Below, piece by piece: positions 16,918 through 25,178 of a DNA stretch of 64,000 bases (its first letter is position 1; every line of letters begins with the position of its first letter). The stretch is from Dysgonamonadaceae bacterium (lineage in GTDB: Bacteria; Bacteroidota; Bacteroidia; Bacteroidales; Dysgonomonadaceae): NCBI GenBank assembly GCA_031254645.1, contig JAIRUA010000031.1:62001-126000 (forward strand), read 5' to 3'. Made by a program: the position numbers and the translations under genes. The notes beneath the pieces are model-generated. The model searched no databases. It was not told the origin of the DNA and saw only the letters and a list, made by a program, of their open reading frames with translations.

Positions 16918-17721
16918 ATGAAATTTATATTTTACTTTATTCTATTTTTCGGCTTTATTTCCTGTATAAATAGGAACCCGAGAAATGTTGGAGAAAATAA
17001 CTCTTTGAATACTGAAAATCAAGATAATTCTTGTATTCAAGAATTATCGCAAGACATTTGCCTATCAGAACTATATTTGCCCCCTGCAAACGACCTTGAT
17101 TCGCTTGCTATGTTATTGATAGCAAAAGTCGTTGATATACCCGTTGGCAACAATCTTGTATTAAATACATTTGAAGATAAATGGGAAAACATAGGAAGAG
17201 AGGTTGATGAACGCTCTGATAGTGAAAAATGGCTATTAGACTTGCGTCGTCATTTTCGGACGCAGTATGATTTTGATGAAAATAGCTCGACAATGATTGA
17301 TAGAAAATACTTTCGGTCACTTTTCAATATTACTTCCTGTCTGCCTGATATTCGCAACAGCGTGCTCAATGGACAATTTGGAGTAATTGCAATAAATGTT
17401 GCCAAATACCAAAACTTTACCCTATATAGTTTTTTGACGGATTTTATAGAGTTAGATTGTATATATTGTGATAATGGGGAATTTATCCAAATTCAATCAT
17501 TGGTCAGCATTTCTAATGGCAGGGTAATTGATAACCTTATTGTTGCTTATACGTATAGTGATGGTGCTGGGGGGGGGAGTAGTCAGTATTTTTATTACGA
17601 TGGCAAACTTATTCATATCAAGGGATTTGGTAATATTGAATGGAATTGGACTGGCTTTACAGACTATCAAAAATACCAAATAACCTCTCATGGCAGATTT
17701 ATACAAATCCCGGACAATTGA
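16918..17721 (+). CDS. lipoprotein, candidate immunity protein for the upstream peptidase
   Basis: A 267-residue protein with a lipoprotein signal: hydrophobic helix then 'GFISC' (C16), so it should be anchored on the periplasmic or outer-membrane side. I do not recognise a family. The mature part is acidic and mixed alpha/beta, with a 'GNGEF/DGAGGGSSQYFYYDGKL' beta-hairpin-like end. It directly follows the peptidase-like gene (7-base gap), so the two are probably co-transcribed. The location fits a protein that protects the cell's own wall from that peptidase; this is inference from context. Positions 17569-17577 are a run of nine G in this AT-rich gene, a possible slippage site. Confidence 0.55.
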   Translation: MKFIFYFILFFGFISCINRNPRNVGENNSLNTENQDNSCIQELSQDICLSELYLPPANDLDSLAMLLIAKVVDIPVGNNLVLNTFEDKWENIGREVDERSDSEKWLLDLRRHFRTQYDFDENSSTMIDRKYFRSLFNITSCLPDIRNSVLNGQFGVIAINVAKYQNFTLYSFLTDFIELDCIYCDNGEFIQIQSLVSISNGRVIDNLIVAYTYSDGAGGGSSQYFYYDGKLIHIKGFGNIEWNWTGFTDYQKYQITSHGRFIQIPDN

Positions 17722-17728
17722 TAATCTA

Positions 17729-17941
17729 ATGAAAACAGTACTTTTATTCGTAACCACTCTTTTGTTAGTTAGTTGCGGACGATTGTCACAACTACGGAAG
17801 AAAAGCACTATCTTTGCACACAAAAATAAATTAACAACAAAACTGTATGAAAAAAATTATTTTTATGCTTACAACCTCTCTTTTGCTTGCTGCTTGTACC
17901 GGCAACCAAAACAAAGCAGACACTGCTGCAATAGAATGTGA
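17729..17941 (+). pseudogene. lipoprotein signal fragment, probable remnant
   Basis: Seven bases behind the previous stop an ATG opens a lipoprotein-like start, MKTVLLFVTTLLLVSCGR (cysteine at 16). It runs on in a frame that soon looks non-natural and overlaps the dipeptidyl peptidase III gene and its promoter. I read it as the 5' stub of a second lipoprotein gene lost by deletion. Alternatively it is a very short lipoprotein. Confidence 0.3.
17809..17816 (+). promoter_or_regulatory. -7 element TATCTTTG of the dipeptidyl peptidase III gene
   Basis: It matches TAnnTTTG, 31 bases before the ATG. The nearest TTG (17783-17785) is 23 bases upstream, longer than the ideal spacing. Confidence 0.5.
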
Positions 17942-19913
17942 TTTGGATTTGGAAACTTTTCAATTTCAAGTAGATAGATTCGCCGATATCGAAATTCTTC
18001 GTTACCCTGTGTTGGGATTCAACAGCTTATCGCTGCAACAAAAACAGCTGATTTCCTTCCTTTCGCAAGCTGCTTTGGAGGGTCGCGATATCCTTTGGGA
18101 TCAGCACAATCGTTATAATTTGACCATTCGTCGCGTATGTGAAGCCATCTATGAAAACTTTATGGGAAACAGAACTACGGAAGATTGGCAAAATTTCGAA
18201 ACCTATTTGAAACAAATTTGGTTTCACAACGGAATCCATCACGGCACTTCCGAAGAAAAAATTATGCCGAAATTTTCACGAGAATATTTCATTGCTACTG
18301 TTAGAAGCGTTGACCCGGGACGAATGCCTTTCCGTGACGGCATGGCTGCACAAGAAACATTAGATGTAATTATTCCGGTAATGTTCGATCCAAATGTAAT
18401 GTCTCGACGAATGAATCAAACTGCCGGAGCCGATTTGGTTGCCACATCAGCGGTCAATTTCTACGAAGGTGTTACGCAAAAAGAGGTAGAAGATTTTTAT
18501 AACGCAATGAAAAATCCGAACGATCCGACCCCTGTTTCATTCGGATTGAACAGCAAAGTTGTGAAAGTTGACGGTGTAATTACCGAACAGGTTTGGAAAG
18601 TAGGCGGAATGTACGACAGAGCTATCACTCGAATTGTCAATTGGTTAGAACAAGCTGCCGAGGTCGCGGAAAACAACGTACAAAAAGACGTTATTAATAC
18701 ATTGATAGAATATTATCGCACAGGAAGTTTGAAAACTTTCGATGAATACTCCATTAAATGGGTGAGCGACCTTGATTCGCGCATTGATTTTCTCAATGGA
18801 TTTATCGAAGTTTATACAGATCCGCTCGGAATGAAAGGTACGTGGGAATCGTTGGTAAACTTCAAAAGCACAGAAGCTTCCAAACGCACAGCCATTATTA
18901 GCGACAATGTGCAATGGTTTGAAGACAATGCGCCGATTGATGACCGTTTCAAAAAAGACGAAGTAGTGGGCGTATCAGCAAAAGTGGTTACAGTGGCACA
19001 GTTGGGCGGCGATTTGTTCCCAAGTACAGCTATCGGTATTAATTTGCCAAACTCGAATTGGATTCGTCGCGATCACGGATCGAAATCAGTAACAATGGAC
19101 AACATTATGCTCGCTTACACCAAAGCGTCCGAAAGCAACGGTTTTGCCGAAGAATTTATGTGGAATGAAGAAGTAATCGAACGATCAAAAAAATATGGTG
19201 GACTCACTGATTTATTGCACGTGGATTTACACGAAACCATCGGACACGGTTCCGGAAAACTACTACCCGGCACAGATGTAGATGCATTGAGGGCTTATGG
19301 CTCGCCGTTGGAAGAAGCGCGTGCCGATTTGATGTCGCTCTATTTTATGGCTGACCCGAAAATGGTTGAACTCGAATTACTTCCTCACGCCGATGCGCAC
19401 AAAGCGCAGTATTACAGATATATAATGAACGGTGCAATAACACAACTTACACGTGTTCAACTCGGTAGAGACATCGAACAGGCGCATATGCGTGGACGCG
19501 CACTCATCGCCAATTGGGTACTCAACAAAGGAAAAGAGGACAATGTGGTAGAATTGGTTGTGCGCGACGGAAAGACGTTTGTTGTAGTAAACAATTACGA
19601 AAAACTTCGTACATTATTCGGACAACTACTTACCGAAGTACAACGAATCAAATCGGAAGGCGATTTTGAAGCCGGAAAAAATTTGATGGAAACTTACGGC
19701 GTAAAAGTTGATAGAAAATTACACGAAGAAATATTAACTCGCCACACAGCATTAAATCTTGCAATTTCTCGCGGCTTCGTAAATCCTACATATAGACTCG
19801 TTACCGATGCCAACGGAAATGTTACTGACGTTACGATTTCGTATGACGAAGATTTCAAAACACAGCAACTTCGATATTCGATGCAGTTTTCAGTACTTCC
19901 TTTGATGAATTAA
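17847..19913 (+). CDS. dipeptidyl peptidase III-like metallopeptidase (M49), lipoprotein
   Basis: A 688-residue zinc peptidase that removes dipeptides from the N-termini of short peptides. A lipobox ends the signal (LLLAAC, C17), so it is anchored in the envelope. The M49 zinc motif is 'LHETIGHGSGK' (H462, E463, H467), and the second ligand motif 'EEARAD' starts at E489. In family terms these correspond to HExxxH and EExRAD. The size matches Bacteroides DPP III (about 675). A role in using peptides as carbon and nitrogen source is likely. Its own promoter precedes it and a palindromic repeat follows 3 bases behind the stop. Confidence 0.93.
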   Translation: MKKIIFMLTTSLLLAACTGNQNKADTAAIECDLDLETFQFQVDRFADIEILRYPVLGFNSLSLQQKQLISFLSQAALEGRDILWDQHNRYNLTIRRVCEAIYENFMGNRTTEDWQNFETYLKQIWFHNGIHHGTSEEKIMPKFSREYFIATVRSVDPGRMPFRDGMAAQETLDVIIPVMFDPNVMSRRMNQTAGADLVATSAVNFYEGVTQKEVEDFYNAMKNPNDPTPVSFGLNSKVVKVDGVITEQVWKVGGMYDRAITRIVNWLEQAAEVAENNVQKDVINTLIEYYRTGSLKTFDEYSIKWVSDLDSRIDFLNGFIEVYTDPLGMKGTWESLVNFKSTEASKRTAIISDNVQWFEDNAPIDDRFKKDEVVGVSAKVVTVAQLGGDLFPSTAIGINLPNSNWIRRDHGSKSVTMDNIMLAYTKASESNGFAEEFMWNEEVIERSKKYGGLTDLLHVDLHETIGHGSGKLLPGTDVDALRAYGSPLEEARADLMSLYFMADPKMVELELLPHADAHKAQYYRYIMNGAITQLTRVQLGRDIEQAHMRGRALIANWVLNKGKEDNVVELVVRDGKTFVVVNNYEKLRTLFGQLLTEVQRIKSEGDFEAGKNLMETYGVKVDRKLHEEILTRHTALNLAISRGFVNPTYRLVTDANGNVTDVTISYDEDFKTQQLRYSMQFSVLPLMN

Positions 19914-19916
19914 TTT

Positions 19917-19988
19917 TAATGTGCTAATAAATAATGTGCTAATTGACTTCATTAGCACATTATTTATTAGCACATTAGCACATTATTT
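19917..19988. repeat. TGTGCTAAT-family palindromic repeat, copy 2 (short core)
   Basis: Arms TTAATGTGCTAATAAATAAT with a further TGTGCTAAT unit, and the reverse complement, are separated by only a few bases. It fills the whole gap between the peptidase stop and the folC ATG, ending two bases before that ATG. A transcript would form a long hairpin just ahead of folC. Confidence 0.85.
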
Positions 19989-19990
19989 AG

Positions 19991-21274
19991 ATGACCTATC
20001 CCGAAACCCTCACATACCTATACAACCAAATGCCCGAATATCAACGTATCGGACATCTCGCTTATAAACCCGGATTAGAAAATAGTTTAAAACTCGATGC
20101 TATCTTCAGGCAACCGCACCGTCATTACAAAACCATTCACGTAGGCGGAACAAACGGAAAAGGCTCTACTTCACATCTTTTAGCCGCCATTTTGCAGGAA
20201 GCGGGATATAAAGTGGGATTATACACATCGCCGCATCTGATTGATTTTCGCGAACGAATCCGCATAAATGGCGAAGTAATTAGTGAAGGATACGTTGTCC
20301 AATTTGTAGAAAAATATCGAAAAGCGTTTGAGCCAATAATGCCATCGTTTTTTGAATTGACAATGGAAATGGCGTTCCTCTACTTTGCCGAACAAAATGT
20401 AGATGTTGCCGTTATCGAAGTCGGCTTGGGCGGACGATTGGACAGCACAAACATCATTTCGTCCGATTTGAGCATCATTACTAACATTGGTTTCGACCAT
20501 ATGAAATATTTAGGTGATACGTTACCGAAAATTGCTACCGAAAAAGCCGGCATTATCAAATCGAACACACCTGTTGTTATCGGTGAAGCCGGAAATGAAA
20601 AAGTGAAACAAGTTTTTATCGATAAAGCAAAAGTCGAAAATGCGTCAATCACATTTGCCGAAAATGTGTTCGATGATTTTTCCAATGAGAAAACGCCAAA
20701 AGGTTGGATTTTCCACACCAAAGAATATCCCGATTTATTCGGAAGTTTGGGCGGATTGGCACAAGAAAAAAATGTAAAAACAGTACTTTGCGCCGTAAAT
20801 GAGTTGAAAAAAATTGGATATAATATTCCTAAACAAGCTGTCTATAAAGGTTTTTCCGAAGTTGTAAAACTAACAGGATTAATGGGACGTTGGCAAATCA
20901 TCAGCGAAAATCCAAAAATAGTTTGCGACACGGCACACAATGAACACGGAATACGCTATATATCAGAACAGTTGCAAGCGGAAAATCACGAAATACTTCG
21001 CATTGTTTTCGGTGTTGTCGATGACAAAGATGTTACCACAATGCTCGCTTTAATGCCCAAAAACGCTGTTTATTATTTCACAAAACCTTCCGTAGAACGT
21101 GCTTTGAACGAAAAAGAACTTGCGAAGAAAGCCTCTGCTTTTGGTCTTGCGGGGAATACTTATCCTTCCGTTTCTCTCGCTATTGAGATGGCGAAAGAAG
21201 ATACAAGCGATGATGATTTTATTTTTGTGGGCGGAAGTAATTTTGTAGTGGCAGATGCGTTATTAATGTGTTAA
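19991..21274 (+). CDS. folC: bifunctional folylpolyglutamate/dihydrofolate synthase
   Basis: A 427-residue Mur-ligase-family enzyme that joins glutamate to dihydropteroate or tetrahydrofolate. P-loop 'HVGGTNGKGSTSHLLAAILQ' (about 50-69), 'GLYTSPHLIDFRERI' (about 75-89), 'EVGLGGRLDSTNI' and the C-terminal ligase domain with 'CDTAHNEHG' are all in place. Length is normal. The last three codons and the stop (…TTA ATG TGT TAA) are formed by the edge of the TGTGCTAAT repeat, so the C-terminus appears to have been reshaped by it. Confidence 0.95.
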   Translation: MTYPETLTYLYNQMPEYQRIGHLAYKPGLENSLKLDAIFRQPHRHYKTIHVGGTNGKGSTSHLLAAILQEAGYKVGLYTSPHLIDFRERIRINGEVISEGYVVQFVEKYRKAFEPIMPSFFELTMEMAFLYFAEQNVDVAVIEVGLGGRLDSTNIISSDLSIITNIGFDHMKYLGDTLPKIATEKAGIIKSNTPVVIGEAGNEKVKQVFIDKAKVENASITFAENVFDDFSNEKTPKGWIFHTKEYPDLFGSLGGLAQEKNVKTVLCAVNELKKIGYNIPKQAVYKGFSEVVKLTGLMGRWQIISENPKIVCDTAHNEHGIRYISEQLQAENHEILRIVFGVVDDKDVTTMLALMPKNAVYYFTKPSVERALNEKELAKKASAFGLAGNTYPSVSLAIEMAKEDTSDDDFIFVGGSNFVVADALLMC

Positions 21275-21387
21275 TATGCTAATAAATAATGTGCTAATGC
21301 AATTATCATATTGATTATCATTAGAAAATCAGTGAACTTGCCATTAGCACATTATTTATTAGCACATTAGCACATTAGCACATTATC
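21263..21387. repeat. TGTGCTAAT-family palindromic repeat, copy 3 (long form, inverted core)
   Basis: Left arm 21263-21299, core 21300-21341, right arm 21342-21387 with one extra CACATTAG unit. The core is the reverse complement of the core at 170-211 with two differences in 42. It holds the stop codons of both convergent neighbours, folC (21272-21274) and the VWA gene (21383-21385). Confidence 0.88.
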
Positions 21388-23233
21388 TAAGCTGCCCCGC
21401 CACTTCCGCCAAACGAATAAATTCCTTACGATAACCTTGTTCGTCTCTGCCGACTCCTTCACGTGCCAAAGCAATAACTTTTTGATAATCAGAACTTCCT
21501 TTAAAATCAGAATCACGCAACAATTGACCAAACATCGCAACCGACATCGCAAATTTAAAATCGGCAGACGGATTTCTGTTCAAACTATTCGCCACAGGCA
21601 TATCAAACCGTTTGCTTACATCGCTTTCGGGGTCTTTGTAACGAAGTTTTACGGTCATCAATTCGTTCGAAAAATTGGTTACGCTCGGCATACTTTCTCG
21701 CTGTTGATACCTCAAATTATCAACACTGCCAAATCGATTTTCCACACCGGCGGGAATAATTTCATAAAGCACCGTAACGGTGTGTCCTGCTCCCAATTCG
21801 CCTGCATCTTTCGTGTCATCGTTAAAATCTTCCTTGTTCAACATACGGCTTTCGTAACCTACCAAACGATAAGCGTTTACGTGTGCAGGATTAAATTCGA
21901 CCTGTATTTTCACGTCTTTCGCCACTGTGTACATTGTTCCGCCAAATTCGTGCACAAGCACTTTGTATGCTTCCTGAATGTTGTCAATGTAAGCATAATT
22001 TCCGTTTCCTTTTTCCGAAAGAATTTGCAGGCGATTGTCTTTGAGATTCCCCATTCCATAACCCAAAACGGTCAAGAAAACACCTGTTCTGCGTTTTGTT
22101 TCGATAAAATTTTCCAATTCTCGCGGATTTGAAATCCCGATATTGAAATCGCCGTCAGTGGCGAGAACAATTCGGTTATTTCCACCTCTGATAAAGTTCT
22201 GTTCGGCTATCCGATACGCTCGTTGAATACCATCGCCACCGGCAGTTCCACCCGAAGCAACTAATCCGTCAATCGCGTCAATTATTTTCTGCTTGTCGCT
22301 TGCCGGTGTCGAGGGTAGCACTTCGCGTACATTGTTTGCGTAGGTTACAATAGCAACGCGGTCGATGTCACGTAAATTGTTTAACAACATTTTCAGTGAC
22401 GATTTTACCAAAGGTAATCGATTTGCACTACTCATCGAGCCCGAAACATCGATCAGAAAAACCAAATTTGCCTGCGGAAGGTCTTCGTTCGGAATTTCTT
22501 TTGCTTTTACACCGATGCGTACAATCCGATGTTGCTCATTCCAAGGACAAATCGCCATTTCCGTTGTAAAACTTACGGGGTGTTCGCCTGTAGTATTCGG
22601 GTATTCATAATTGAAATAATTAATCATTTCTTCGATGCGCACAGCATCTTTCGGCGGCATTTGCCCCTGATTAATCATACGGCGAATGTTGCTGTACGAT
22701 GCCGTATTTACATCAAGCGAAAAAGTAGAAAGAGGGTTTTCTCTTGCCGATTGGAAACGATTTTCGGAAAAACTGTTATATTCTTCTGCTTGAAAAGCAT
22801 CATAAGACACACTAACGGGTGAAGAATAAAATGAACCTGCCTCCATTACCTCTATCGTTACCGGAATCGACGGCGACAACGACGCAACTCTTCTTTCAGT
22901 TCTTCCCATACCAATTACCACCATTTCTTCAAGCACTGCCATATTTTCTTCCAATCCTACATTATGAATACTTCGTTCTACACGAATTTCTCTTGTAAGA
23001 TAGCCGACGTAGCTGAAAACCAGCACATCTTCTCTTTGCGCTTGAATACGATAGCTGCCTTCAAAATCGGTAGCAACGCCGCTGTTTGTACCCTTTACCA
23101 TTACGGAGACACCAATAAGCGGTTGATTTCCGGCATCTGTTACTTTACCTGTTACAGTCATTCTTTGGGAAAATAAGGCGGTAGTCCCTAAAAAAATACT
23201 TCCCAAAACGAGTAATAATTTCACTTTTTTCAT
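21383..23233 (-). CDS. exported VWA-domain protein with carboxypeptidase-regulatory-like domain
   Basis: A 616-residue protein. The signal peptide starts at MKKVKLLLVLGSIFLG; longer reading to 23359 would cross the divergent gap. Residues about 25-110 are a CarboxypepD_reg-like beta-sandwich (VTGKVTDAGNQPLIGVSVMVKGT) followed by 'EEMVVIGMG', a phrase usual at the start of SusC-like plugs. The VWA domain has an intact MIDAS motif 'LIDVSGSMSS' (near 260) and the later T and D positions, and a DUF3520-like C-terminal part follows. This is the YfbK-type architecture. It is divergent from an ECF sigma gene and a membrane protein with the same regulatory-like domain, which suggests one surface or signalling unit. 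Confidence 0.85.
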   Translation of the reverse strand: MKKVKLLLVLGSIFLGTTALFSQRMTVTGKVTDAGNQPLIGVSVMVKGTNSGVATDFEGSYRIQAQREDVLVFSYVGYLTREIRVERSIHNVGLEENMAVLEEMVVIGMGRTERRVASLSPSIPVTIEVMEAGSFYSSPVSVSYDAFQAEEYNSFSENRFQSARENPLSTFSLDVNTASYSNIRRMINQGQMPPKDAVRIEEMINYFNYEYPNTTGEHPVSFTTEMAICPWNEQHRIVRIGVKAKEIPNEDLPQANLVFLIDVSGSMSSANRLPLVKSSLKMLLNNLRDIDRVAIVTYANNVREVLPSTPASDKQKIIDAIDGLVASGGTAGGDGIQRAYRIAEQNFIRGGNNRIVLATDGDFNIGISNPRELENFIETKRRTGVFLTVLGYGMGNLKDNRLQILSEKGNGNYAYIDNIQEAYKVLVHEFGGTMYTVAKDVKIQVEFNPAHVNAYRLVGYESRMLNKEDFNDDTKDAGELGAGHTVTVLYEIIPAGVENRFGSVDNLRYQQRESMPSVTNFSNELMTVKLRYKDPESDVSKRFDMPVANSLNRNPSADFKFAMSVAMFGQLLRDSDFKGSSDYQKVIALAREGVGRDEQGYRKEFIRLAEVAGQLR

Positions 23234-23326
23234 AATTGGTTTTGTTTTAATTGATTTGTAAATAACTTCTTTTCCTAATAGATACATTTTGCACAGAAAT
23301 TCCATAAAAAACACCGAAAAAATTTT

Positions 23327-23334
23327 TACTTTTG
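23327..23334 (+). promoter_or_regulatory. -7 element TACTTTTG of the ECF sigma operon
   Basis: It matches TAnnTTTG, 32 bases before the proposed TTG start. No TTTG lies at the ideal -33 distance. A non-housekeeping sigma could also act here. Confidence 0.45.
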
Positions 23335-23365
23335 TACTTTGAAAAGTATATTTCAGCATAAATAA

Positions 23366-23938
23366 TTGATAAACAAGAAGAAAATATCGAAATTAGATGA
23401 AGAAGAATTGCTGAAACAATTTTTCCAAACGCATGAATCCGCTTTTTTCGGCGAACTGTACCGCCGTTACATTCCGCTTGTTTACGGTCTTTGTTTGAAG
23501 TATTTGGAAAACGAAGAGTTGGCGCACGATGCCGTAATGGATATTTTCGAGGATTTGTTGGGAAAAATCGCTCAATACGAGATACAAAATTTCAATTCGT
23601 GGCTGTACAGTGTGGCAAAAAATCACTGTTTGCACGTTATTCGGAAAGAAAAACGCACAATTTTTGTTAATATCGAAGATGCCGGTGTGGAAAATAACGA
23701 TTTTTTCACTCTAATAGATAAACAAGAGACGGAAGAAAAAAACGCCGCGCTGAAATATTGTATGACAACACTGCCCGATGAGCAGCAAACGAGTATCAAT
23801 TATTTTTACCTGGAAGAAAAATCATACGCCGATATTGTTGTTCTGACAGGATTTGCGTTGAATCAAGTGAAAAGTTATATTCAGAACGGAAAACGAAATC
23901 TGAAAAATTGTATCACAAAAGTTTTGGCTAAAAATTAA
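23366..23938 (+). CDS. ECF-type RNA polymerase sigma factor
   Basis: This 190-residue protein has a sigma region 2 ('FFGELYRRYIPLVYGLCLKYLENEELAHDAVMDIFEDLL', about 25-65, and 'NFNSWLYSVAKNHCLHVIRKEKR'). Region 4 is a helix-turn-helix ('EEKSYADIVVLTGFALNQVKSYIQNGKRNLK', about 150-180). No in-frame ATG exists near the N-terminus and an upstream in-frame stop lies directly before. The start is therefore TTG at 23366 (ttg ata aac aag), unusual for this genome. The next gene, 12 bases on, encodes a membrane protein that could be its anti-sigma factor. Confidence 0.88.
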   Translation: MINKKKISKLDEEELLKQFFQTHESAFFGELYRRYIPLVYGLCLKYLENEELAHDAVMDIFEDLLGKIAQYEIQNFNSWLYSVAKNHCLHVIRKEKRTIFVNIEDAGVENNDFFTLIDKQETEEKNAALKYCMTTLPDEQQTSINYFYLEEKSYADIVVLTGFALNQVKSYIQNGKRNLKNCITKVLAKN

Positions 23939-23950
23939 ATTTTCGAATCG

Positions 23951-25117
23951 ATGAACTTAAAAGATTACATACAAGGCAAACGAAGTGGAAAAGAAGCAAA
24001 CCGTTTAGAACGGCAAGCACAGGAAAATCCGTTTCTGCACGATGCTATCGACGGTTTCGACAGCATTGCCGGAAATCATTTGTCGGCGATAGAAAATTTG
24101 GAAAAAGAATTGAATAATCGCCTTCAAAAACCTCGCAAGAAAACAGTTGCATTGAAATGGCGCATTATTGCCGTCGCCGCATCGTTTGCGCTGTTAATCG
24201 GTATCGGGAGTTTGTTGCTGTTTCAACCAAATTTCGAAGAGATACACATAGCCGAATCAACCGAAACCGTTCTCGATAAAGAAAATGAAATATTGACCGC
24301 CGAAGCTGTACAAGATTCTGATTATCAAAACAGACAGACCAATATTCTGCCTCCTATACCACCGCCACCAATTTCGGAGATATTAGAAATTGTGGAACAC
24401 GAAGTGGAAAGCAGAATAGAATTAGCGGAAGCAGTCTTACCGCCATCACCACCAATGTCGCCGTCAATGATTTTAGAAATTATGGAAGATGCCACTATTG
24501 AAATTACCGAAAGTGCCGTAATGCTTCGTCAGAGAGAGGTTTCTCAACCCGTAAACGAAAGTATAATTGCACAAGGACAAGTTGTAGATGAATTTGGCGA
24601 GCCCGTGATTGGCGCAACTATCACGTTGGGAAGCAGCACAAAAGGAACAGCTACGGATATTGACGGAAATTTCAGACTAACAATTCCCGCAGAACTGAAA
24701 AATGAAAATATTACGATTGCTTATATCGGATTCCAATCCCAACAACTTGTTCCCGAACAAGACATGACGATAAAAATGCAGGAAGATAATGCACTGCTTT
24801 CTGAAGTGGTCGTAATCGGTTATGGTGTTCAGAGAAGAGAGAGTAGATCAATAAACGCTCGACTTGTTGAATTCGGCGAAAAAGAATTTGAATTATGGCT
24901 CAAGGAGAACATTGACCGCACTGTTTGCGCCGTAGAAACGATTGATGTAACGTTGCGTTTTCGTATTGATGAAAACGGCAAACCGACAAATATTCAATTG
25001 GTAAGAATCAATTGCGAAGAAATTCGACAAGAAATTCTTGATTTGTTGGAAAACAGTCCGGAATGGACGAGGAAGAATAGGAATGTGCGGTTGAGGGTGA
25101 GATTGTCTGAACTGTGA
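23951..25117 (+). CDS. membrane protein with CarboxypepD_reg-like domain, possible anti-sigma/TonB-like partner
   Basis: A 388-residue protein. The N-terminal 60 residues are cytoplasmic and helical ('LKDYIQGKRSGKEANRLERQAQENPFLHDAIDGFD'), as in Bacteroidota anti-sigma-like proteins. One transmembrane helix follows (about 72-92). Then come a proline-rich acidic linker ('PPIPPPPISE', 'LPPSPPMSPS') and a CarboxypepD_reg-like domain (about 200-275, ending 'SEVVVIGYGVQRR'). The C-terminal domain resembles TonB/energy-transducer ends ('VTLRFRIDENGKPTNIQLVR'). It is co-transcribed with the ECF sigma factor. I infer that it holds or releases the sigma factor in response to an envelope signal. The last residues SEL are encoded by a palindrome. 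Confidence 0.7.
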   Translation: MNLKDYIQGKRSGKEANRLERQAQENPFLHDAIDGFDSIAGNHLSAIENLEKELNNRLQKPRKKTVALKWRIIAVAASFALLIGIGSLLLFQPNFEEIHIAESTETVLDKENEILTAEAVQDSDYQNRQTNILPPIPPPPISEILEIVEHEVESRIELAEAVLPPSPPMSPSMILEIMEDATIEITESAVMLRQREVSQPVNESIIAQGQVVDEFGEPVIGATITLGSSTKGTATDIDGNFRLTIPAELKNENITIAYIGFQSQQLVPEQDMTIKMQEDNALLSEVVVIGYGVQRRESRSINARLVEFGEKEFELWLKENIDRTVCAVETIDVTLRFRIDENGKPTNIQLVRINCEEIRQEILDLLENSPEWTRKNRNVRLRVRLSEL

Positions 25118-25178
25118 TTTTTGTGATTTATTTGATTAATATGATTGATAGTGAATCACAAAAATCACAGTTCAGACA
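25104..25178. repeat. 25-bp perfect inverted repeat reaching into two convergent genes
   Basis: 25104-25128 is the perfect reverse complement of 25154-25178, around a 25-base spacer. The outer 14 bases or so of each arm are coding: the plus-strand gene ends L-S-E-L-stop and the minus-strand DUF3810 gene ends M-S-E-L-stop. In RNA it would be a strong hairpin, so it may end transcription in both directions. Confidence 0.9.

Noticed and set aside
17690-17941. Functional gene from the ATG at 17690
   Set aside because: It overlaps the end of the candidate immunity gene and the start of the dipeptidyl peptidase III gene in other frames. Only its middle lipoprotein-like start is worth noting, as a remnant.
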